Shown here one piece after another: positions 22,382-34,175 of a stretch of DNA of 64,000 nt (the stretch's first letter is position 1; each line of letters begins with the position of its first letter). Below the pieces are notes generated by a model. The model ran no database searches. It saw only the letters and a list, made by a program, of their open reading frames with translations, and was not told the DNA's origin. The stretch lies in contig WNYE01000031.1 of the NCBI GenBank assembly GCA_021396245.1, positions 308,747-372,746 on the forward strand, written 5' to 3'. The position numbers were made by a program, and so were the translations under genes. The stretch is from Sporothrix humicola (Eukaryota; Ascomycota; Sordariomycetes; Ophiostomatales; Ophiostomataceae).

Positions 22382-23486
22382 GATCTATTTGCCCGCTTTG
22401 TCGGTGAGCTTTCAGACCTATTTGCCCGATTTCCTCAGACGGTAAACATTGCCTTTCTTCGGATATGATTCTCATTTCGTTCTCCTATCCATTGGTGGTA
22501 GTATATCAAAAGCTTTAATTTCATATCCTCTACTCTGTAATCTCACATGTCTCTCTCGGTCTGGCTTTTGAGACCTGCTTTCTTTTTCGACCAGGCCAAT
22601 GCCGTACCTCATTCCCGCCAAATACACATATTTCCCTATTTTTATCATTGCAACCTCACCCCAAAATATCACCAACAGGCAGACAACTACCAACAGAATT
22701 GCCAACAGAATTTCCAACAGTCTTTTCTCCTGCTTTTGGAGCTCGTAAATCTGATATAAAGCCAGGGATGCCGGCAAGGTGACAATGCATTTGTGTTATT
22801 TCTCAGTCTCTCCCCGACATTCCGATCTGGGTTACCGGGTAATGTTCTAACAGCCAACTCACTTCGCCGACCGCCGACAACCTCGCCGACGACGGAATAT
22901 GAAAAGTGGAAGCCGGACTGTGACAGCACATATTTTTGTCCCTTTTATTTTAGCTTTCGGGAGCTGTCCGGACTATCAACACCGTTGGCCCTGCCCTTAT
23001 GCATTGCTGTTATCACCCAATGTCTCGCATCCGCGTATTTTCTTTCTTTCTTTTTGCTTTTTGAACCAAGTCATCTCACAGGCTCACAGTAAATACCATC
23101 CAAGTATGTGATCTGCGACGGGATGCTTATCCTGGGCCCGCGGTCTTTTGCTTTCTTTTGTTGTTGCTTCTTCTTGCCGCTCTCCTTTCCCATCATATCT
23201 CATCCTTTCTCCCTTTCTCTTCCTCCCTCTCTTCTTCTTGCCTGCCCCGTTCCCCTGCGCATCCCAGACGCCTGTTCGAGATGCATCGCCAAAAAAACTC
23301 GGACCTGTTCCTGGCCCCAGCGTCTCTGTGCCCTGTGCTTCTTTGTGCTTGTATTTTGCGCCTTGCGCACCCACTGGCTTGTCACCGCCGTTTAAAATTT
23401 TCTTCATGATTAACCAGAAATCGATACCAAGAGCCGGACCAAGCCCCATTCCCTTATCGTGAACCCTTGTGCTCAACATTGGTGTC

Positions 23487-23538
23487 TTTTTTTTTTTCTT
23501 TTTTTTTTTTTTTTGAGTTTTTGAGTTTTTGAGTTTTT
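23487..23538. repeat. Poly(T) tract followed by (GAGTTTTT)3
   Basis: A near-pure T run (23487-23514, one C) is followed by three perfect 8-bp units ending at 23538. It is simple-sequence DNA, probably of slippage origin, with no visible link to a gene. Confidence 0.85.
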
Positions 23539-26250
23539 GTCACTTTTGGCGCTCGTAACGCTCTTGCCTTTTCTTGCCTTTTGACGCTCTTTTGCCCTTT
23601 TAGGTGCTCGTTTCGTGGTGAGCCTATTATTATTATCATGTTGCGTGGACAGGCCAGGCCGTTTGGGCCTGGACCTGGGACCAGCCCTGGCCGGAGTCCT
23701 GGCGGGACCTGACGGGCCTAGCCCACAGGGCACAAGCCAGTAAACCGACACTAAAAGGCCGCTAGCCAACAAGAGCCCGCAAGCCGCTCATGAGAACCCG
23801 CCCCGTTTCTGTTTTTGGAGTGGTTTTGCTGGTTGGGATTGCCTGTCTTTTGTTTTTGCCTCGTTTTGCCCTTTCCCAAAACCTCAACATTGCACAAAAT
23901 GCGCCTTCCGTTTTTACATACACAGAGAAGGCGTTTTGGGCGTTTTGGGTCTTGCCTCGCTTGTTGCAACGCCTCTGGCACACCAAAAAAAAAAACGGAA
24001 AGAGCAAGCCTAGGACAAAGCCCAAGAACACCTCGACCCCGAGATGCTGGAAAGAACTCCTTCAGACAGCTATTACGAAGCGTTTGCAACGTAGGATACT
24101 TCGCAACGCTCCCATACGCGGTCTGTTCTCTTTCCACCTCCAGAGGCTTTGACATACGACTGCATCTCTTTCCCCTGCCCATCTCACCACAATCGCGGTT
24201 TCTTATTGTGAGCGTCCCGAAAACCGTGCTAGTGAACACGATTTCGGTGTCCCGTTGGCACCTGCCCCATAACGGCAGCGACTCTGTAAAATTGTGGGGA
24301 GGGGGCCCGCAGAAGCAGGGGCTCTCTGTCAACGAAAAGGAAGGAACTCTGCGTTGGAACCAGGACGACACAAAAGGCACAGAAACGACAAAAAGCGCAA
24401 GAACGACCGACAACCAATCATCCTGTTACAACCAGAAACGAATGATTCCTCTGCAATTCAACCCCCAAAGGTCAAGACGGCCAAATTAATACGATACAGG
24501 CGGCTTGGGAGCGGGTGCGGTATTTGCTGCGCGGAGGATTACCATAGTGCTCGTAAGAGGAAAAAGAGGCGAGAAGGTATTACCGAGAAAAGAGAAAAAA
24601 GACGTGCATGTTGGTCCTGAGCACAAACCACGCACTGGCACCAACACCACACCAGAACCCGCCGGTAGGAAAACGCAAAGCCAAAGCTTCTTCATCCATC
24701 GTTCTGATATGATATATTTATGATCAGATGGGAGATGGGTCAAAAGTACACAGTACTCTGCAAAGGACCTCACAAGCTCAGACAGTAATGAGAAAGACAT
24801 CAGTCGGTCCTGTGATGGCCTCTTGGCCTTTGTCTCGTGAAATGCACTTTCCTTGTCTGTTAACCGCCCGTATTCCTTTCCCCATAGGCCAACGGTCCTT
24901 TGCCCGTAAAACCACGCTATGTCGCGCTAGTCTCCTGCCGCTCTTTTTGCTTTTGCGCTCTCAAGCCTCGTTTTCCGTCGTCACAGCGCACTAAGATGCA
25001 CGAAAAACCGCTGGCCCGTCCTCATCTTGGCTGGTCCTTTCCTGCTCTCCCTGGCGAGCCTGGCTCGCCTGCCTCCTTCCTCCTGCTCTGCCCACCACCA
25101 CCGGAGCACGGAGAACTTGCCCCCAGTTCACTCCTTCCCTGCACTAAAACAGCCCTCCACCACACCCACTTTCTTTGCCCAAGCCCACTGGCACCACTCT
25201 CTTCCCGCCCCCCAAAGCTGCTTTTGCTTTTGCTACTGTTCTGCCCACATCTGCTTGAGCATCATCATCCCGCCTTTGTGTCGCCAGTCTTTGTCTTTTT
25301 GCTCCAAAGGGCGTGCCCTGTGCTCTGTGCGGATAGGGTGCGTTGTGCTCTGCTCCTCGTAGTAGTTCTTGTAGTTCATCTGTAATTCACTGTCACAAGC
25401 TGGCTCTCCTTTTGTCAATTCACACTTGCCTCGTGTCTTTGGATCGTGCTTTCCATTTTCGTCTTTTCGTCCTTTTGTTCATCTCCTCTTTCCTCCACCC
25501 CAAGCTCAATTCGTAGGGCGTTCCTTCCCTTTTGTAGCGCTCCTCTTTCATTTTTTCCTTAGCCCGCATTTCGCTGGTGTATCCACTAGGCTCTTAGTCT
25601 TTCAACACTCAGGTCTCCTCTCCTCTCTCTCCGCCCTCTTTCGCCTCGTCTCCTCTCCTCCTCTCTTTTGCTGGCTTTCCTCTCCTCATCTTTGCCAGCA
25701 TCAAATCCCCACCCGCCCTTTTCGTTTCTCTCGGCCGACTCGTCCTCATTCGAAGCTTTGCGAAAGACAATACGACAATACAGAACATACGCTGCGTCTC
25801 GCCTTTTTGGATTTGGCTGTTTTGATCGAAAGTACAGCAACTTCAGCCTCATTGGCTCCCGATAGCACCAACTTTCAATTCGCCGCCCCTCTTCTAACTT
25901 CTAGCATTGACCGGTACAGCATCGCGCATCGACGGCACCTGTCATCTACGCTTGTACCTTTTGTATTACTCACTCGCTTCTACCGACGACATCTCGAAAA
26001 CGATGACATAGCTCGGACGGTCTACCCATCCTCTCTTTTTTGGATTCTTCAATTTTGGATACTTCGATTGCGATTGTTTGGATTGAGTTCGTAACGACTT
26101 TGGATTGCTTGATCTCGACCCGGAACTCGAGCTCGAACTCTACGCGAACGAACCGACGACCATTCTGCCCCCTGATTGACCAGCACATACCACGACCGCC
26201 ACGCTTCTTCTCTCTTTTCCTCGACCTACCCTAGACGTCGCCGCCGGGAC

Positions 26251-26286
26251 ATGGCTTATCCCACCACGCTCCCTGCCTGGTGGTGA
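26251..26286 (+). promoter_or_regulatory. uORF immediately upstream of adenylate cyclase
   Basis: An 11-codon reading frame (MAYPTTLPAWW, stop TGA at 26284-26286) in strong context (purine at -3, G at +4). It ends 2 nt before the adenylate cyclase ATG at 26289. Ribosomes starting here would terminate next to the main start, a geometry that usually lowers main-ORF translation. It is functional only if the transcript includes it, which the sequence alone cannot show. Confidence 0.5.
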
Positions 26287-26288
26287 CA

Positions 26289-29200
26289 ATGTCCAGGAAT
26301 GAAGCAGCATCGCGCGTCAGCTCGGTGACGAGCGCCTCGACTGACAGCGGCCGGTCCTCTGTGACTATCAAGCCCCTCCCTTCCACCCCGACTGCATCTC
26401 CCTCTCTCCGCGGAACATCTCCTTCTCCCGAAGACGGACGCGGCCTGCGACACACTTCCTCTGTTGGCTCTCGCCGTGGACCTCCTTCGCGTCTCAAGAC
26501 TGACGAGCATGGCATTCTGCACAAGTGCGTCTGGACTCTTTTGCCCGGTGTATTTTTCCCAGGTTTTATTTTGTCCCCCTCTCCGCCATACTGACCCTTT
26601 CGCTCAGGAATAGATCGCCTATGATCCGAGAAGACACCCAGGTCTCGCCTACTTCCACGACCGCGACAATCGGTACGACACGAGGCACGGCCCTCCCCTC
26701 TTTGTCCACTGGCTCAAACGTCAACATGCATCCCGGCCGCGAACACCAGCAGCACCGTGCCGATTTTGGCAACTACCGCCGCGACTTGGCCGTCCTCGAC
26801 GCAGATACCCGTTCAGGCTCCGGCTCAGGAACCGGCGGAGACAGCAGTAGCCACGGCCATCACGGCGGCCGCAGCGGCAGTGCGCCTCAAATCCCGCAGC
26901 TGTCCTCCTTGGGGAGCCCGGGACTGTCTCAGATTGCGCCCTGGATGTCCGCCGGAGGCGGCAGCAGCAACAACAACAACAACAACATCTCTAACAACAC
27001 ATTCGCAACGCCCGGCGCCGGCGTGTCAACACCTGCTGGCGGCGGCGGCGGCGGGATGGCCACCAGCTTCTATAACGACTCGAGCGAAAACGTCTCTATT
27101 GCGTCGCAACTCTCGCCCGCTTTCCGCACAAACTCTCTCTCGCTCACACGCCACCACTCCGCACAAACACCGAGCAACAATGACTCGCCTGATGCCCCGT
27201 ACTTCAACGACGACCGCCGGCCCTCCGTCGCCAGTATTGCAACCACCGCCAGCAGCCAGGGCTCCAAAGCAAGCGACCGCCGAGGAGGTGGCTTCCGCAA
27301 GCTGCAGGGGTTCTTTGGCGAAGAGTTCCCCGGCCGTGATACCTCGGACGCTAGTCTAAGTACGACGGGCAAGGAAACGAGGTCCCACTCCTACAGCCAC
27401 AGTCGCCCACATCGCGATCGCAACCACTCGAACGCGACTGACCGAGATGCATCGCCTTCTTCTTCACGACCGCGCACGCCTGTGCCTGCGCCAGAAGTCG
27501 TTCCCTTCCTCTACCAGGAAGCAGATGTAAGATGCCTTTTTGCCTTTCGCGCTTTTGCTGATTTTTTACATTACGACGCGATTTTCCCTTTTTCTTTCGT
27601 CTCATTGTTTCGCGCCTTTTTACTGCTTATTTCCCTTCCCCACGTGGTTTTTGCCCGTCGCCTACCCTCATTTTCGCTTGGTCCCCTTTTTCCTTTTCAT
27701 CCTTCCTTTTCCTTCCTAGCCTTTCCCTTCCCGCTACAACCTCCCCCACCGTTCAATATCACAGTCCGAGAACCCAAAAATCCAGGGGTCTGCAAGAGGG
27801 AAGCCGCTTGCTGCGGCCACTCCCAAGGTCTACCATCAGGCTTATCTCCTTATTTTTTTGGCCTTGTTCTTATTACCCTGTCGCTCAAAATCCCCAATAC
27901 CTGATTTCATTGCCCTATATTGGATATTCCCGGCTACTGCATTTCGCATTTCTCCCCATACTTTTCTTGTTTCACTTTTCAACGTCTAACACTGTTGCGC
28001 TTTGCGTCTTCTCCAGGATATTGCAAGGTATGGTGAAGCACCCGTTCGAGACACACTTAGCGGCCCCGACCGAGACCGCTATGTCAACGACGCTTCCGGC
28101 CAACCACCAAAGACTTCGTCATCCTCACGCTCTGGCCACTCTCTGCCGCACCTCCCGCACCACCACCATCGCCACAACAAGAGCAACGACGACCCCCGCG
28201 CTATACGGCAAACTATCAGTAGGGAAGACTCGATTGCGAGCATGCGCGAGCGCGCAACGCCCGCCATGTACACTTCCACACGATCCCGGGCACAGAGTCC
28301 CACCCCGAGCGGAAACAGCGGCAGCGGCAGCGCATCCTTTGGCGGGCCCAAGACCAGCTATACTGACGGCCAGGTTTCACCACCGGGCGGCCATCCGAAG
28401 AAGGGATTGCTCGGTCGCTTAAGGCGGAATAAAGACAAGGACGACGGCAACAGCAGCGGCGCCAACAATGGCAACAACAGCAACAATGGCACAAGCCATA
28501 CCAGCCATAGCATTGCCGCGCAGCTCAAGAAGATGCCCCACCATGCGCACAACCTGTCTTCGCGCCCATCACGACACGATATGTCGCGCGCCGAACCTGG
28601 CGGCCACTTCTTTGGTTCCGACATGTCCCTGTCGCAGCGCTTCCACGGCGATTACGAGCAACAACCGCGCCACGGTAGCACATCACGACAGGCCACCTTC
28701 AACAACAAGTTCCCCTTTTCCAAGAAGAGCCGGACACACCGCCATGTTGATGACCACGATGAGATGATCGGACCTACCGACCGTGCCGACAATGGCACCC
28801 AGTTCTTCCTCGATACGGACCTCAACAACATGGACGGTATTCTGAGCCGACCTCTTCCGCTTACGCCTATGGACGCCGATGCTCACCGCGGTGTCGATTC
28901 CGATCGTGGCACAGGTACACCGCGCGTCAATCACTATTTCCAGAAACATATTCCCCACCTGGGCACACACCAGAACTCGCCAGCCGGATCGACAACCGCA
29001 ATAACAGCCCCAGGCATTGCACCCAATGGTGCAGGTGGGCCCAATGGACCAAACGGCGCATGGAACGCGCCCGATAGCTGGGCTGTCCGCCGCACTGGTG
29101 ACGACGTTGCATCTCATCATATGCCTGATGCGGACGACTATGGCAGCCCTCCCCGTGGCCCTGAAGAAAAGGTGCAAAACTACTGTATCCGCGTGTTTAA

Positions 29201-32200
29201 GAGCGACGGAACGTTTGCCACTCTTCAGATGCCGCTTACCGCCTCGGTGCAAGACGTTGTGGCACAGCTTTCCAAACGTGTCTTCACCGAGAGCCAAAAC
29301 TACCAGATTGTGCTTAAGCGGCACGATATTGTCCGCATTCTTAGCCCTGCTGAGCGGCCGCTCGTGATCCAGAAGCGCCTGCTGCAGCAAGTTGGTTATG
29401 AACAGCGCGACCACCTCGAGGACCTGGGCCGCGAGGACAACAGCTACCTCTGCCGCTTCCTCTTCCTCGCCGCGCACGAGAGCGACTTCCAGTCCCGCTC
29501 TCATGACTTGGGCTTCAGTCGTATGCCCAAGCTCAACCACGTCGACCTGTCGAGCCGCAACCTCATCACTATCCCTATCACCCTCTACTCGAAAGCAGCC
29601 GACATTACCTCTCTCAACCTCTCCCGAAACCTATCCCTCGACGTGCCGCGCGATTTTATCCAATCTTGTCTCAATTTGCGTGACATCAAGTATAGCAACA
29701 ACGAGGCGCGCAAGATTCCACACAGCTTGGGCCGCGCCAGCCGGCTTACTTTCCTCGACGTGTCCAACAACCGCATCGAGACGATGGAGCATGCCGAGCT
29801 GGAGGATATTACTGGTGTCCTGAAGCTGAACCTGGCCAACAACCGCCTCAAGCAGCTGCCCACGTATTTCTGCGCCTATCATGCGCTGCGTACGCTCAAC
29901 ATCTCATCCAACTTCCTGGACAAGTTCCCGGGGTTCCTCTGCGAGTTAGAGAGCCTAATCGATCTGGACTTGAGCTTCAACTTGATCAGCAGCCTGCCCG
30001 ACGCCATTGGCAACCTCCGCAACCTCGAAAAGTTTGTCATTACCAACAACCGTCTGAGCGGTAACTTCCCAGACGGCTTCCAGGATCTGCAGAGCCTTCG
30101 TGAGCTTGACATCAAGTACAACACCATCACGAGCATCGACATTATCTCTGAGCTGCCGAAGCTCGAGATCCTCACGGCCGACCACAATGCTATCTCTCAG
30201 TTCGTCGGCGGCTTCGAGCGCCTTCGGTCACTTAAGCTCAATGCTAACCCCATTACGCGCTTCGAGATTGTCAACCCGCTGCCGACTCTGAAGTTGCTCA
30301 ACCTGTCCAATGCTCAGCTCGCCAGTATCGACGACTCGTTCAACAATATGCGCAACTTGGAACGCCTGCACCTTGACAAGAACTACTTCGTCTCGCTTCC
30401 CAACCAGATCGGCAATTTGGGCCGCCTTGAAACGTTTAGCATTGCCAACAACTCCGTTGGTGAGCTACCGCCAGAGATTGGTTGTCTGACGGAGCTTCGT
30501 GTCCTTGATGTGCGCGGCAACAACATTCGCAAGCTGCCCATGGAGATTTGGTGGGCCAACAAGCTCGAGACGCTCAATGCCTCGTCCAACGTGCTCGACA
30601 ATTTCCCGAAGCCGGCTTCTCGTGCGCCTCAAGTTCCCGGCGAATCCAACAAGGACTCTCTGTCCTCATCGGCCCAGGGACGCATGAATAGTACTGTCGG
30701 TACATTGTCGTCTACACCGAGCTCTGAAGAGCTGAACTCTGATGGTTCGAGACGGCCAAGCCAGGCTTCTAGTACACTCCTGAGCGTTGGTCCGTCGCCA
30801 GTCCCATCCGGCCCTGACCGCAAGAGCTCGGTGGTGTCTGTTTATGGCAAGGGTGGCCGCAAGACGTCAATTGTTTCGCGGAGCACAGCGCAGAGCTCTG
30901 GCATGGCGACTCCTACAGCTAGCTCCCGCAAGGACTCCGGACTGTCTTCACGCATTACCAACACATTTGCCGGATCCCTACGTAATCTATACCTGGCGGA
31001 CAACCAGCTTGACGACGAGGTCTTCGAGCAACTGGCCCTGCTGGTCGAGATTCGTGTACTCAACGTCTCCTACAATGACCTTACGGATATGCCACAGCGG
31101 TCCATGACAAGCTGGCCCCAGCTGGTTGAGTTGTACCTGTCGGGCAACGAGCTTACGACTCTCCCCGCCGACGACCTTGGCGAGTACAGCATGCTGCAGG
31201 TCCTACACATCAACGGCAACAAGTTTACGAATCTGCCGGCCGATATTTCGCGCGCCAAGAAGCTGGCCGTCCTCGACTGCGGCAACAACTCGCTCAAGTA
31301 CAACATTTCGAATGTGCCTTACGACTGGAACTGGAACTTGAACCGCAACCTGCGGTACCTCAACTTGTCCGGTAACCGGAGGCTTGAGATCAAGCAAACT
31401 ACATACAACGGTGGTGCCGCCTTGCGTTCGGCCGAACAATACGCCGACTTCAACCGCCTGTTGAAACTGCGTGTGCTCGGTCTCATGGATGTCACGCTCA
31501 CTCAACCCAGCGTGCCAGACCAGAGCGAAGATCGCCGTGTACGGACGTCTGGCTCTATGGCAGGATTCCTGCCCTACGGTATGGCCGACACGCTTGGCAA
31601 GAACGAGCACCTGTCAACTATCGATCTGGTCGTGCCCCGATTCACATCCAATGCCAACGAGGGTAACGAGCAGGATACGCTGCTTTGCCTGTTTGACGGC
31701 CAGGCCCTGTCGTCAGGCGGCTCGAAGATCGCCAAATTCCTGCATGAGAACTTTAGCCGCGTCTTTGCCTCAGAACTCAAGGCCCTCAAGCTTGACCAGA
31801 GTGAGACAATCGAAGATGGCCTGCGCCGTGCATTCCTGACACTCAACAAGGACCTGGTGACCTCTTCGATCCAGGCTGAGGACCGCATGCCTCTGTCGTC
31901 TTCCTCGGCAGTTACTCATCGCGGCTCGATCGCAACCATGGTTCTCACCAAGGAGGATCTTAACTCGGGTGGTGTGGCGACTGTGGTGTACCTGCAGGGC
32001 ATGGAGCTGTACGTTGCCAACGTCGGCGATGCACAGGCTATGCTGATCCAGAGCGACGGCTCGCACAAGGTGCTGACGCGCAAGCACGATCCTGCCGAGC
32101 CCAGCGAGCGGTCACGTATTCGGGATGCTGGCGGCTGGGTTTCGCGCAACGGCCGGCTCAACGACGTGCTGGACGTGTCCCGTGCATTTGGCTACACCGA

Positions 32201-34175
32201 CCTGATGCCGTCGGTCATGGCAGCTCCCCATGTTGTGCACCATACCGTCCGTGAGCAGGACGAGACCGTGCTGCTGGCTACCAAGGAACTGTGGGAGTAC
32301 CTGAGCCCTGGTCTTGTGGTCGATATTGCCCGCCAGGAGCGCGGCGATCTGATGCGGGCGTCGCAGAAGCTGCGTGATCTGGCCATGGCATACGGTGCAA
32401 GCGGCAAGATCATGGTTATGATGCTCAGCCTGTCTGACCTCAAGCGCAAGACGGAGCGCTCTCGCCTGCACCGCGGCCAGAGTATGTCCCTGTACCCCTC
32501 GGGCGTACCTGAGGAGGCGGCACAGCAGTTCCTGCCGACGCGCCGCGGTAAGCGTGCCAAGGGCGACGTGCTCGACTCAACACTTCAACGCCTGGACGCG
32601 GAAGTACCAGCACCGACAGGCCTTATTGCCATCGTGTTTACCGACATTAAGAGCTCGACAACACTATGGGAGACGTACCCGGCGGCCATGCGCTCAGCCA
32701 TCAAGCTGCACAACGAAGTCATGCGACGACAGCTGCGCTACATTGGCGGTTTCGAAGTCAAGACAGAAGGTGACGCTTTCATGGTGTCCTTCCCAACCGC
32801 CACGTCAGCCCTGCTGTGGGCATTTGCCGTGCAGCTGCAGCTCCTGGATGCACCCTGGCCCACGGAGATGCTTAACTCTGTTTCGTGCCAGCCCGTTTTT
32901 GACAAGGAAAACAACGTCATCTTCCGTGGTTTGTCAGTGCGTATGGGCATCCACTGGGGCGAACCTCTGTGCGAACCGGATCCGATTACGCGGCGTATGG
33001 ACTACTACGGTCCCATGGTCAACAAGGCAGCGCGTATCAACAGTATTGCCGACGGTGGCCAGATCACTGTGTCATCCGACTTTATTTCGGAAATCCAACG
33101 CTGTCTCGAGACTTACCAAGAGTCACCGATCGGATCTGGACCGGGCGCTGGCGAAGACGGTGTCGGTCGTGGCAGTGTGGGCGGAAACGGCAGCATCAGT
33201 GCAGCAGGCGGCTCGGTCGGCGGCAGTTCAACGACTGGCACCGGCTTCGACGACGACACATTCGCACAGACGATCCGCAAAGAGCTCAAGGCCCTGTCGT
33301 CGCAGGGTTTTGCCGTCAAGGAGCTTGGTGAGATCAAGCTCAAGGGTCTCGAAAACCCCGAGGTCGTCTACTCGCTGTACCCTCACGCGCTGGCAGGCCG
33401 TATGGAGGCGCATTCTCACCACGAGCGCCTCACAGCTGCTGTTGCAGCTGCAGCCAGCGGCGTCGACCCTGCCGCCCTTGCGAACGGCACTGGCAGCGGC
33501 CACCAGAGTGGAAGTACTGCCGGCGCTACAGCCGCAGCTGCTGCAGCAGCCGTTGCTGCAGCGGGCGGTGCCAATGGTGTCGACACCGGCACTATCCCTG
33601 CCGGAGAGAAATCGATCTTGGGCTCTAAGCTGCCGGCACCGACATCCGCCATCATCCTAGGCGATCCGGACACCGACGACCTGCGTGTGATTCCCGAAGT
33701 GATCTGGGCGCTGTGGCGCGTCAGCCTGCGCCTCGAGATGCTGTGCAGCTCACTGGAGCAGGTCGGCGGCAGTGGCCTCCAACCGCCCGAGACGGAGCTG
33801 CTAGAACGCATGAAGCAGCGTGGCGCCAACGTGACAGAGCGGTTCCTCATGAACTTCCTGGCGCACCAAATCAGTCGCATCGAGACGTGCATCAACACGC
33901 TCACCGTGCGCCATATGGCGATGGGCGGTGGCCCGATCCACCACCTGGACGACCTGCGCGCATCAATGACTGATGTTTTTGCAGCCTTTCAGCAACAGAT
34001 GGTGGAGCTGCAGGCGTACAAGGCCAAGTTCGGTCCGCTACAAGGCGGCGGTCGTGGTCGTGGCCGTCGCGCCGCAGAAGATTTTGAAGTCGAGGAAGTG
34101 GACGAAGAAGAGGAAGAAGACTATGAAGAAGACGAGGACGAAGACGACGAAGGTAGCGACACCGAGCAGGAGTAG
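26289..34175 (+). CDS. cr-1: Adenylate cyclase, fungal LRR type (CR-1/MAC1/CYR1)
   Basis: Membrane-associated class III cyclase making cAMP from ATP under Ras/G-alpha control. It feeds PKA signalling in growth, conidiation and virulence-related development. Exons are 26289-26524, 26608-27526 and 28017-34175, giving about 2437 aa. The second intron is long (490 nt). The disordered N-terminus contains LDTDLNNMDGILSRP, resembling the short G-alpha-binding segment. A Ras-association domain (about 770-865) starts VQNYCIRVFKSDGTFATLQM. Leucine-rich repeats span about 885-1550 with a Ser-rich insert (about 1250-1365). A PP2C-like domain (about 1580-1855) contains LLCLFDGQ. The catalytic domain (about 1915-2170) has FTDIKSSTTLWE and EGDAFMVSF metal-binding Asp residues and YYGPMVNKAARI with the Asn/Arg pair. 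A Gly/Ser-rich insert lies near its end. The C-terminus is a Glu/Asp tail. Confidence 0.95.

Larger units (their letters stand above)
20603..26288. other. Long gene-poor region upstream of adenylate cyclase
   Basis: About 5.7 kb with no secure gene. 20740-21010 and 22380-22760 are AT-rich. From about 23100 the plus strand alternates between T-rich, C/T-rich and mixed sequence, and 25030-26240 is the C/T-rich type usual for fungal leaders. Two small ORFs (21300-21566 minus and 22055-22381 plus) are listed separately as doubtful. A simple repeat is at 23487-23538. An 11-mer ctatttgcccg occurs twice near 22384 and 22420. No transposase, reverse transcriptase or clear terminal repeats are recognisable. 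Confidence 0.5.

Noticed and set aside
23751..24413. 220-codon minus-strand frame and a 224-codon plus-strand frame over the same bases
   Set aside because: Both strands open by chance; neither shows domain-like composition.
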